A stretch of 29,590 nucleotides of DNA from a virus. The notes beneath the pieces are model-generated. The model was not told the DNA's origin. It ran no database searches and saw only the letters and a program-made list of their open reading frames with translations. The stretch lies in the IMG/VR virus record IMGVR_UViG_3300021185_000427, positions 1 through 29,590 of that record. The stretch is one strand, 5' to 3'. Positions 14,825 through 22,087 of the stretch are shown here, one piece after another (position 1 is the first letter of the stretch; each line of letters starts with the position of its first letter). Position numbers and translations under genes: made by a program.

Positions 14825-15646
14825 TTACTTATTTGAAGTTGGTCCGTTTACCTTAGCCTTATATTTTTTAACAATCTTTTGTACATTTCTATCAGCAAGA
14901 AACTTAGTTAAAGAAGCTTCATCGCCGTAAAATTCTAAAGACGCTGGAGCAGAAGAACCACCATCAAAACTTGCTACATGCATTTTTTTAATTTTACTAA
15001 TTAGTTTATCCATCTGATCCATTTCAGCTTTAGTAAATCCAAAGTCATCGTTAAATTTATTAGATGAATTACCTTTAATTACATGAATAAACATATATGC
15101 TTCATGGCCTTTTCTATCTCGATCTTTATAGTTTTTCATGTCTCTAACATCTTCTTGAACATCTTCATTTTTTGCTTTATAGTTCTTATCTACATAGTTA
15201 AAGAATTCTTTTCTTTTTTCTTTATCTAATTCAGCTGGAGATTCAGCACCAAACTTTTTAAGAGCCTTTGCAAAGAAAAGTTTATACTTCTCTTCTTCGG
15301 AAAGTTTAGCCTCTTCTTGAGATTCTTCTTCCTCATGTTTGGTTTCTTTAACTACTGTACCATCCATATCTTTCTCGCCAGAAGATTTAACTTTATGTAA
15401 AGCTTTAAAATCTTTCTCACCCTTTGCTCTAGGCTCTTCAGGCGATTCATTTTTTGGCTTGTCGTGAGTATAACCTTTCTTAGAAAGTTCTTTATGGTCT
15501 TTCTCATCTTTAGCTACTTTCTTCTCACCAGTTTCGGGATGAAACATATCGTGAGGATATTTAGCCTCTTCTTTTTTTACTTTACCCTCTACTACGTCCC
15601 TTACAGTCGCAGCAATATCTAGGGTTGCTTGGTCATTAATTTTCAT
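14825..15646 (-). CDS. Highly charged Lys/Glu-rich protein (273 aa), candidate internal virion protein
   Basis: It starts MKINDQATLDIAATVRDVVE with a VVE|G site at residue 20, then a long low-complexity Lys/Glu region that includes YPHDMFHPETGEKK. The middle has LSEEEKYKLFFAKALKKFG and AELDKEKRKEFFNYVDK, which resembles segments repeated in marine phage structural proteins (from memory). Further sites of similar type are at QEE|A (112) and VQE|D (165). The C-terminal 100 residues look like a small folded domain. Function unknown; its composition would suit a packaged, DNA-neutralising or scaffolding protein. Confidence 0.7.
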   Translation of the reverse strand: MKINDQATLDIAATVRDVVEGKVKKEEAKYPHDMFHPETGEKKVAKDEKDHKELSKKGYTHDKPKNESPEEPRAKGEKDFKALHKVKSSGEKDMDGTVVKETKHEEEESQEEAKLSEEEKYKLFFAKALKKFGAESPAELDKEKRKEFFNYVDKNYKAKNEDVQEDVRDMKNYKDRDRKGHEAYMFIHVIKGNSSNKFNDDFGFTKAEMDQMDKLISKIKKMHVASFDGGSSAPASLEFYGDEASLTKFLADRNVQKIVKKYKAKVNGPTSNK

Positions 15647-15655
15647 ATTATTCTC

Positions 15656-15955
15656 CTATGTTATGAAAAGCATTCCTGTAATCCCTGTGGCTGCTGCCGC
15701 TATGATTATCCAGAATAATTTATTAATTATCGTTACTGTTGATGCATTGTCTCTTACCAATGTATCTAATTTATCTACTCTATTTATAAGAGATAGAATT
15801 TGTTCACCTTGTTGTTTACCGAATTCGGTCAACGTAATGATTTTTTCTTCAGCCCGAGCTAGGGCTATAATAGCTTCTGACATCTGGTCAATCTTAGTTT
15901 CGATTCTATCCAGACGTGCGGCCTGTTCTGCTCTTTGTTCAGCTGCTGTTGCCAT
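15656..15955 (-). CDS. Coiled-coil protein with C-terminal membrane helix (99 aa), XhlA-like
   Basis: A long amphipathic helix (EQRAEQAARLDRIETKIDQM onward) is followed by a hydrophobic C-terminal segment (LFWIIIAAAATGITGMLF). This tail-anchored layout is like XhlA haemolysin-type phage proteins that associate with holins. It could be a lysis accessory, but it lies 2 kb from the spanin genes and the similarity is in architecture only. It overlaps the upstream gene by 17 bases. Confidence 0.68.
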   Translation of the reverse strand: MATAAEQRAEQAARLDRIETKIDQMSEAIIALARAEEKIITLTEFGKQQGEQILSLINRVDKLDTLVRDNASTVTIINKLFWIIIAAAATGITGMLFIT

Positions 15956-16220
15956 GTTTATAAACCCTACATTTAAGGGGTGTTGCCCCTTTGATTAATC
16001 TATGGTACTCTTCTTTCTTAATATCAAATACCATTCCTTTTTTAAGTAGCCAAGGTAGACATTTTTGTAACTGAAATTGCCAACCTTCACCTTCTAATAT
16101 TTCTATTTCTCTATCTTCCATATCTCGGTGCCAAACAAATTCTCTATCTTCTATAGATGGGTCAAAGGTTCTAACTTCACCATCTTCCCAATAAGGTTTA
16201 CCAAAAGTAATTTCCACCAC
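15939..16220 (-). CDS. Small cupin-like protein (93 aa), GTG start
   Basis: FVWHRDMEDREIEILEGEGW followed by WLLKKGMVFDIKKEEYHRLI fits a small beta-barrel of the cupin type with a possible metal site (His and Asp/Glu in the first motif, His in the second). I recall such proteins in cyanophages and related phages. The start is GTG at 16220 (a second GTG follows), with AGGA upstream; it overlaps the preceding gene by 23 bases. Function unknown. Confidence 0.68.
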   Translation of the reverse strand: MVEITFGKPYWEDGEVRTFDPSIEDREFVWHRDMEDREIEILEGEGWQFQLQKCLPWLLKKGMVFDIKKEEYHRLIKGATPLKCRVYKHGNSS

Positions 16221-16587
16221 CTGAGAGTCCTAAGCTTTTAGCATAACGCGGTAATCGACATGCCCAATAACCAGATGACATTTTATCTGTCTTAGTATCA
16301 CAGTTATGTCGGGCTGCAAAGGAAGCAGCGGCTCCCTTATCGTTAATCTTACTAGTGAGGCCGCCTTTAGCATCACCGAATTCTATTTTCTTTACGTTTC
16401 CTGTTTTAGGGTTCTTAACGTAAACAACATATTTCTTCTTACCACTAGACCTTTTAGGTGAGTTAAGTTCTACATCTCTACCCTGATAGTCTGCTTCAGA
16501 CAATTCAATCATTGGTTGCTCTAGAGGTACTTGTTGACCTTCATAGATACCGAATCTTTCTTCTATATGTTCTAAAAAACTATGCAT
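16198..16587 (-). CDS. Conserved phage protein with C-terminal GYWxCRLPRYAKxLGL motif (129 aa)
   Basis: The N-terminus MHSFLEHIEERFGIYEG holds an IYE|G site at residue 16, similar to the proposed packaging leaders. A basic, Ser/Lys-rich middle (KRSSGKKKYVVYVKNPKTG) leads to a conserved C-terminal domain with RHNCDTKTDKMSSGYWACRL and PRYAKSLGLSGGGNYFW. I know this C-terminal pattern from many phage and marine viral proteins of unknown function. Cys and His residues could bind a metal. The ATG overlaps the stop of the upstream gene (TAATG). Confidence 0.72.
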   Translation of the reverse strand: MHSFLEHIEERFGIYEGQQVPLEQPMIELSEADYQGRDVELNSPKRSSGKKKYVVYVKNPKTGNVKKIEFGDAKGGLTSKINDKGAAASFAARHNCDTKTDKMSSGYWACRLPRYAKSLGLSGGGNYFW

Positions 16588-17033
16588 TAAAATATACTCT
16601 TTAATGTTCTTACTACTTTACTTAATATCATCTTAACAGCAGTATAGTATGCAAATCCATGACCCCATACTATATGAAATGTATGGTTCTTTTCTATTTC
16701 TGATTTTGGTCCGAACTTCTTAGTCCAGTTATCTACATATTCACCCTTATATCTTAATACAGCATGTGATACTTTCCACTTACTTGGACCAACACAACAT
16801 ATACCTGCTTGATGTGTAATTAGCATCCACCACATTTTAATATGGCTTTCACCACATAATCTATAAAGAATAGATAGTGCGTAGTCCTCACAATCACCAA
16901 CTAACTTGCCTTCTGCATTTTCGGAATATATAATTTTCCATGCATCTGCCATACCGTACTGTTCTTTATCATATCTGTATTTCCATTTACTATTGAATGA
17001 ATCTACAATTGCATCTTTATTTAATTTTGTCAT
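16587..17033 (-). CDS. Transglutaminase-like cysteine protease/peptidase (148 aa)
   Basis: The motif GDCEDYALSILYRL gives a catalytic-type Cys (C48), followed by VSHAVLRYKG with His (H90) and YVDN with Asp (D101). This Cys-His-Asp order fits the bacterial transglutaminase-like cysteine proteinase group. The C-terminus is basic with a short hydrophobic stretch. I chose the ATG at 17033 because it overlaps the stop of the upstream kinase-like gene as ATGA. It may cut a protein or peptidoglycan cross-link; the substrate is unknown. Confidence 0.72.
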   Translation of the reverse strand: MTKLNKDAIVDSFNSKWKYRYDKEQYGMADAWKIIYSENAEGKLVGDCEDYALSILYRLCGESHIKMWWMLITHQAGICCVGPSKWKVSHAVLRYKGEYVDNWTKKFGPKSEIEKNHTFHIVWGHGFAYYTAVKMILSKVVRTLKSIF

Positions 17034-17698
17034 TTTTTTTGTCCCTTTATCCATTGTTGTGCTAATCTATTCTCGGGTGGTTTCTTAGCCCAAGTCATAA
17101 TATCTTTATACGCCTCTAATGTAGACCTTTCAATATCTGCATCATCTGAATTATCAACAATGGTCATTCTGTTTCTAAACAATCCTTGAAATTTACCTAT
17201 ATTCTTTTGTACAGCATCCCACATTTTCTTAACTGCAGGTGTTGGTAAAACTCTATCTCTACTCTTATTTCTTTTTTGTGCAGTCTCTAAATCTGTATTA
17301 ACAAATATCATGTGTACTGCATAACCTAAATCTCTTAACTGATTCACACTCTTTTGAATCTTACCATAATCCTTGCCAGTTCCATCTATAACTACACCCA
17401 ATCTTCCTTTTAAAGCTAACTCTAATTGTAGGCCAGTAATTTTCTTAGCCTTATCTCTTAATGCTTGACCTTGAGCAGAAAATATATCTTCAGGCTCCAT
17501 TGTTAGTCCAGCCTTTTTAAGAGCATTTTCATAATTAATATCAGAGTTAATAAGTTTAAACCCTAAGCTTAATAAAGAAGTCTTACCAACTACAAATGAT
17601 TTACCTGAACCAGGGCCACCTGCAAGGAATACTGCTTTAAATATTGCTGGGTCGTTAACCCCTTCATCTATATTAAAGTGTTCTTTAAACTTTATCAT
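17030..17698 (-). CDS. Zeta-toxin-like P-loop kinase (222 aa) with leader-like N-terminus
   Basis: The leader MIKFKEHFNIDEG has an IDE|G site after residue 12. The enzyme domain follows with FLAGGPGSGKS (Walker A, K33), LINSD and DGTGKDYGKI, then HMIFVNTDLETAQKRN and an Arg-rich lid (RDRVLPTP). This layout is that of zeta-toxin or polynucleotide/nucleotide kinases. The real substrate is unknown: it might phosphorylate a nucleotide sugar (zeta), a 5'-OH end or a small nucleotide. If the leader is cut, the mature kinase would be delivered inside the head. Confidence 0.8.
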   Translation of the reverse strand: MIKFKEHFNIDEGVNDPAIFKAVFLAGGPGSGKSFVVGKTSLLSLGFKLINSDINYENALKKAGLTMEPEDIFSAQGQALRDKAKKITGLQLELALKGRLGVVIDGTGKDYGKIQKSVNQLRDLGYAVHMIFVNTDLETAQKRNKSRDRVLPTPAVKKMWDAVQKNIGKFQGLFRNRMTIVDNSDDADIERSTLEAYKDIMTWAKKPPENRLAQQWIKGQKK

Positions 17699-18042
17699 TT
17701 CTTTAAATCGTACCTAAATGATTTATTCTTACCTTGGCCAGACTTAGTAATACCATACCCAGCAATTTTAGCAAGTTGTTGTAATACTGGCCAATTCTTT
17801 TCTGACTTCTTACTTCTATTATTCTTTAACATATCATTTTCAATTTTATTAAATAAAGTTTTAATCATATCACTATCATGCATGACTAATGGTGCTTCAT
17901 CAATATCTTCACTTCTTGACCTTTCAAAATCTTGTTTGGTCGGAGCTCCTTTTGACCCAGGTTTACGCATAGTCTTTCCACTCTTTCTTTTCTTGTGGAT
18001 ATTATCCCAGAGACTTTCGTTAAACTCTTTAAAGGTATTCAT
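17695..18042 (-). CDS. Small basic protein with MNTFKEFNES leader-like start (115 aa)
   Basis: After MNTFKEFNESLWDNIHKKR the protein is Lys/Arg- and Ser-rich (KSGKTMRKPGSKGAPTKQDF). I remember this start from marine T4-like phages. The C-terminal half (WPVLQQLAKIAGYGITKSG) may be a small folded domain. The leader shares the F-K-E-F signature of its neighbours but has no clear I/L-x-E|A/G site; an IDE|A occurs later at EDIDEAPLV. It overlaps the next gene by ATGA. Function unknown. Confidence 0.7.
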   Translation of the reverse strand: MNTFKEFNESLWDNIHKKRKSGKTMRKPGSKGAPTKQDFERSRSEDIDEAPLVMHDSDMIKTLFNKIENDMLKNNRSKKSEKNWPVLQQLAKIAGYGITKSGQGKNKSFRYDLKK

Positions 18043-18281
18043 TATTTCATACCCATAACTTTTTGTGCAATGTGTACTAAAGTTTCAATGTTTGAATTTT
18101 CCATCTTCTTCTTATTTGCATCACTTACTTTATCATAAACTGATATAATCATAGATGCAGTAAACATATCTAACATAACTCCACCAACTTTCTTAGCTCC
18201 CTTACTCTTAACTATAGTCTGAATTACTGGGATTAAGTTTTTGGCTTCATCTACTTGTCTAAACTCTTTAAATTTTTTCAT
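18042..18281 (-). CDS. Small protein with MKKFKEFRQVDEA leader-like start (79 aa)
   Basis: The leader ends in VDE|A after residue 12, exactly the position seen in three other proteins of the block. The rest is a helical, partly hydrophobic protein (KVGGVMLDMFTASMIISVYD) ending in a Lys-rich and amphipathic stretch. No family recognised. Start and stop codons overlap with both neighbours. Confidence 0.7.
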   Translation of the reverse strand: MKKFKEFRQVDEAKNLIPVIQTIVKSKGAKKVGGVMLDMFTASMIISVYDKVSDANKKKMENSNIETLVHIAQKVMGMK

Positions 18282-19555
18282 TATCCGAACTTCCTTGCGA
18301 ATGCCTTTAAATCTAGTGTTTCGAAATCACCAAATTGATTTGTTATTTTATAACCTAACTTACCCTTATAGTCTACGGGTTTAGCCGTCCACTTATTTAC
18401 TCTATTCTTTGGGTCAATTAGTCCTTTAATTTCTGAACCATAGAAAGATACTTTGGCTTCTGCAATGGTATCTTCTTTCATATTTTCTTTTTCTCTTTCA
18501 TGCTTCTTTTTAAGAGTTTCTAATTCTTTGGCATGTTTTAGAGCAAGTTGTGCTTTCTCTTCTGGAGAAACAACTTCTTCAATGTTCTGTACTAACCAAT
18601 CATCAAAATCATCTGGGTCATCGCCAACACCATCATTATCCATTGCATATTTCATTAAATCTTTTTCTACATTACTAGGTAAGTCTTTATTTCTTTTATT
18701 GAAATTATCAATGTGACGTTTATGTTTTCTTTTTAATTGAGCCAAGGTAGCTTCTTCAACTGTATCTTCCTTAATCATCTTATCTACACTTAGACCACTT
18801 TTAAGATTACCCTTATTGTCTACTGCCTTAGGATACATTTTAGCAATTAGGTCATTATAACCTACTAATATATTTAATAAGTCAGCTTGAATCTCTTTTG
18901 TTGAAATACCTTTGATTACTTTCTTAACTGCACCAAGGTTACCTTGAGCAAGTGCACGAGATACTGCCTGATAGTCTTTCTTATCTTGACCAGTTTCTTT
19001 ATTAGAAAGTCTTGCTATGTTCTTAGTAGCAAGAGTTAAGTCTTGGTTGTAATTTTCATTAACAGATTCATATTTATAAACACCCTTACCATCATCCCAA
19101 TGGTCATAAAATTTCATAATAGCATTGGCCAATGAAGTGTTATTAACAACACCAAAATTACTAACAACGTGTTTATATAAATATGGAATATTCTTTTCGG
19201 CTTGTTTTACTGTCATGGCTTTTCTAGGGTCACCATACTTTCCACCCATAGACTTATAAAACTTTTCTATATCTTTTTCAATCTTTTTATCTTTTCTTAC
19301 AATTCTCCATTCAGCTGGTGACCAGCCCTTTTTAAAAGGTCTTACTTCACCCAACTCTTCATTAACTGATTCGTTAGCTTGTTTTAATGCATCCTTAACA
19401 ATAGGGTCATCCGCAAGACCTCTTTTCATTGCTTCAATCTTTTTATAGGCCCCGGTCATATTACCGCCCATATCAATTGCAATTTTTACTGCTGCGGCTA
19501 CTAAAGACGCAGGGTATTTACTTCTATATTTTTCTCTTAGTTGTTTAAACTTCAT
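18281..19555 (-). CDS. Modular 424-aa protein with regularly spaced repeated junction motifs
   Basis: A hydrophilic protein starting MKFKQLREKYRSKYPASL. It carries ESVNE at residues 62-66 and 163-167, and KEDT-V/I-x-E-A at 262-269 and 360-367. The four Glu residues at the possible cut points (66, 167, 268, 366) are 101, 101 and 98 residues apart, dividing the protein into five parts. The last two motifs (TVEE|A, TIAE|A) fit or nearly fit the T4 prohead protease consensus. The fourth part has a long charged helix; the fifth is a small basic domain. I recognise no enzyme motif. Best guess: a polyprotein of internal head modules. Confidence 0.75.
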   Translation of the reverse strand: MKFKQLREKYRSKYPASLVAAAVKIAIDMGGNMTGAYKKIEAMKRGLADDPIVKDALKQANESVNEELGEVRPFKKGWSPAEWRIVRKDKKIEKDIEKFYKSMGGKYGDPRKAMTVKQAEKNIPYLYKHVVSNFGVVNNTSLANAIMKFYDHWDDGKGVYKYESVNENYNQDLTLATKNIARLSNKETGQDKKDYQAVSRALAQGNLGAVKKVIKGISTKEIQADLLNILVGYNDLIAKMYPKAVDNKGNLKSGLSVDKMIKEDTVEEATLAQLKRKHKRHIDNFNKRNKDLPSNVEKDLMKYAMDNDGVGDDPDDFDDWLVQNIEEVVSPEEKAQLALKHAKELETLKKKHEREKENMKEDTIAEAKVSFYGSEIKGLIDPKNRVNKWTAKPVDYKGKLGYKITNQFGDFETLDLKAFARKFG

Positions 19556-20824
19556 TTAATTTCCCCTTACTTTTGCGGCTAAGTCTTTATCTGCTTTACC
19601 CCATGTTCCTGATGATTTGGTTACAAAAGAATTGACTCTTGCTAACCCCCATTGTGTTGGATTCGTTCCTGGTCTATGGCCTGTTCTCCATGCGGCAAAT
19701 CCTCTATCAAATACTTTCTTTAATATAGCTAATGGCATTCCTGACTTGTCTGCTTTCTTCTTTAAAGCATCATCAGCCTTACCTTCATTAACTACATAAT
19801 CTTCAAAACTTAAATGTTTGGCCATTTCACCATACATATCTTTATATTTCTTAGTGTGTTTGGATGGCTTTGTTTTTGCTCTTGCATCTCCAGGAGCTGG
19901 TTTATATGCCGCTGGATTATTATCATCTTTTTCAGCACCCTTCTTAAAGTGGGCTTTTCTTTTAGCTGAAGTTGACTTTGCAAGACCAGAGTAATAGTTC
20001 TTACTCTCTACTTGTTCTACTTGTTCTAACCAAACTTTTTTATTACCATTAGAGAAAGATACTGTAAGATAATTTGCACCTTTGGTGATAATCTTACCCT
20101 CTTCTTTATTCTCTTTTAATCTTACTATATCACCAATATTAAATAAGTTTCCTAAGATAAACTTTTCTCTTGTTTCTGATACTGTAGGTAGTTCTATATG
20201 AGACCTAAAGCTTTTCTCTTCTTTAAGACCCATCCCCTTTCTTACTGCATTAAATAACTCAGCTGAACCAGTGTAACCACTTGGAAGACCACTAGAAAAT
20301 AATTGTAAATCTCCTTCTGCAGCCGCTGCTCTCATTTTAGAGGCGGACATCCCTGTCACTCCTTCTGCATCCGGGTCTCTTTGCCCTGCAGAGATAACTT
20401 TAATACTTCCTTCAAATTGATAGAAGCCATGTCTTGCCTGAACACCATTATATTTGTTTAGTAAAATTTCAAATTCTTTTACTCTATCTGAACCTGCAAC
20501 CATTGCCATTTTAGTAAACCCTTGGTCATATAACTTAGTTGCAATTTCAATTATAGTACGCACGTCTCCGTCTGCCATGATACTTCTGGCATGTCTAGGA
20601 AACATTTTTCTTAGGAACTTAATCTTATCTTTGAATTTAAGAGGATTCTTTTTAGGGTCTTGGGATTGTGATGCATATATTCTATACTGACCACCACGTG
20701 ATACTTTTTTGAGTGTCTCAAATAGTTTTTCGTGGCCAGTTGTCGGTGGATTAAATCTACCAAACACGACCGTTATTTCTTTAGATGCTTCGACTATGTA
20801 GTCACTGAAATTTTTGACTTTCAT
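19556..20824 (-). CDS. Cytidylyltransferase-like protein with C-terminal GHRPG domain (422 aa)
   Basis: The leader MKVKNFSDYIVEA gives an IVE|A site after residue 12. An HxGH-family nucleotidyltransferase domain follows: FGRFNPPTTGHEKL (21-34), VAGSDRV (109-115) and GMSASKMR (158-165). A KOW/SH3-like stretch lies at about 228-272. A second leader-like sequence, SFEDYVVNEG at 339-348, comes just before a C-terminal domain with GFAAWRTGHRPGTNPTQWG and ARVNSFVTKSSGTWGKADKD (possibly DUF5824, from memory). It may transfer a nucleotide to a small molecule such as NMN or a phospho-alcohol. Two domains separated by a possible cleavage site suggest two packaged products. Confidence 0.8.
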   Translation of the reverse strand: MKVKNFSDYIVEASKEITVVFGRFNPPTTGHEKLFETLKKVSRGGQYRIYASQSQDPKKNPLKFKDKIKFLRKMFPRHARSIMADGDVRTIIEIATKLYDQGFTKMAMVAGSDRVKEFEILLNKYNGVQARHGFYQFEGSIKVISAGQRDPDAEGVTGMSASKMRAAAAEGDLQLFSSGLPSGYTGSAELFNAVRKGMGLKEEKSFRSHIELPTVSETREKFILGNLFNIGDIVRLKENKEEGKIITKGANYLTVSFSNGNKKVWLEQVEQVESKNYYSGLAKSTSAKRKAHFKKGAEKDDNNPAAYKPAPGDARAKTKPSKHTKKYKDMYGEMAKHLSFEDYVVNEGKADDALKKKADKSGMPLAILKKVFDRGFAAWRTGHRPGTNPTQWGLARVNSFVTKSSGTWGKADKDLAAKVRGN

Positions 20825-20842
20825 TTATCCCTGGTTCCCATA

Positions 20843-22087
20843 TTAGTTAGGACTATCCCAACCTTTTATTATATCTTTACTGAAGTTATTATAGGAGAAT
20901 TCTAACCTATCAACTAACTTTACAGCGCCACCTTCCATTCTATCTATAGCAACAAAACCTTCTTGGTTGGTTACTTTAAATCCGGATTTAGTTTTAACAA
21001 ATGTATTAATTTTGTTAAGACTATTAAGTTTATTTATAAGAATTAATTTACTATTTACAACAAAATTCTGTAAATCGAAGATTAATTTTAGGTTCTTTAT
21101 ATTACCTTTACTAAAGAATTTAAGTAATGCATCTCGTTTATCTACTTGAGTCTGTTTACCTTTGTCTGAACTTCTTTTATCAATCTCTTTTTGATATCTA
21201 TTATTAATCCACATTACTAAACCAGTTGCATGTTTCTTAGTATCAGTAATTCTTTGACCTTCTCTTACCTTTGAATTGTTATATACATTAAGTAACATAT
21301 TTAATTCAGCATTAGACTCTAACTCTTTTAGTGTAGTAGAAGCAATCTTTTTAAATACTTTACCAGCCTCTGAAAGATTTTTATTTAGTTCTTCTGTTTC
21401 TGATTTAGTAAGAGTTGCCGTACCAGAAAGGTCGGGTAATGTAGCATCTTGCATCCATATATCCTTTGACTTCTTTAACTTAGGTACTATCTCTTTACCA
21501 AACTCGGCTCTCATTGTCTCAAACGTTGCTCCACTATACGTTGTATGCCAAACAATTCCAATCTTAGCTGCTCCAATCTCCTTAGCGAGAGCACTGTCAG
21601 TAGGTACTGCGTAAGCGATAGTGTTAGGATGAAACACAATATGACTAATTCCATTTATCTTCTCCTTTTTAAGGTCTGACTTATCGAACATAAAGTCACC
21701 CTGTATAACTCCTTTGATTCCTATATTTTGTAAAGTATCGAATGCCATTATAAGTTTCTTAGTTAGGTCACCCGATGTGTCTGCTTTAATATCTTCATGT
21801 GATTTATATATTTTTGGATTGGCATTGAAGATACCTTTTTTAGCAACAAAGAATTCACCCGTCTCTGGGTGTTCTCCAGCAAATACGGCGGGGGCTCCGT
21901 CCCATTTCACGGTAACATCCACTGGTGCCTTGGTGTTACCTGATAGCATATCCCGTAGACTTCTAAGCGCTAGGATAGCTTGGCGAGCCCCCTTGACTCC
22001 TCCATCGATAATTAAATCTTCAATGTGGGTCATGTGAGTATTCTTTGCTGCCTCGTGTAGAGGTGTATAATTACTTAATCTTCTCAT
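20843..22087 (-). CDS. Divergent ligase-like nucleotidyltransferase (414 aa), DUF6267-like
   Basis: The leader MRRLSNYTPLHEA has an LHE|A site after residue 12. Next comes VTVKWDGAPAVFAG: K61-W-D-G64 is a ligase motif I (KxDG), with FVAKKGIF (80-87), GVIQGDFMF (126-134) as possible motif III, and near the C-terminus EGFV (376-379) and VKLVDR (K390) as possible motifs IV and V. The order is that of ATP-dependent DNA or RNA ligases and capping enzymes. I recall the protein as DUF6267 in marine phages. Activity is untested. It overlaps the upstream gene by four bases. Confidence 0.72.
   Translation of the reverse strand: MRRLSNYTPLHEAAKNTHMTHIEDLIIDGGVKGARQAILALRSLRDMLSGNTKAPVDVTVKWDGAPAVFAGEHPETGEFFVAKKGIFNANPKIYKSHEDIKADTSGDLTKKLIMAFDTLQNIGIKGVIQGDFMFDKSDLKKEKINGISHIVFHPNTIAYAVPTDSALAKEIGAAKIGIVWHTTYSGATFETMRAEFGKEIVPKLKKSKDIWMQDATLPDLSGTATLTKSETEELNKNLSEAGKVFKKIASTTLKELESNAELNMLLNVYNNSKVREGQRITDTKKHATGLVMWINNRYQKEIDKRSSDKGKQTQVDKRDALLKFFSKGNIKNLKLIFDLQNFVVNSKLILINKLNSLNKINTFVKTKSGFKVTNQEGFVAIDRMEGGAVKLVDRLEFSYNNFSKDIIKGWDSPN

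Noticed and set aside
17678-18058. Plus-strand frame of 126 codons rich in Leu, Phe and Ser
   Set aside because: It mirrors Lys/Glu-rich minus-strand genes; such hydrophobic shadows are expected opposite AT-rich charged proteins.
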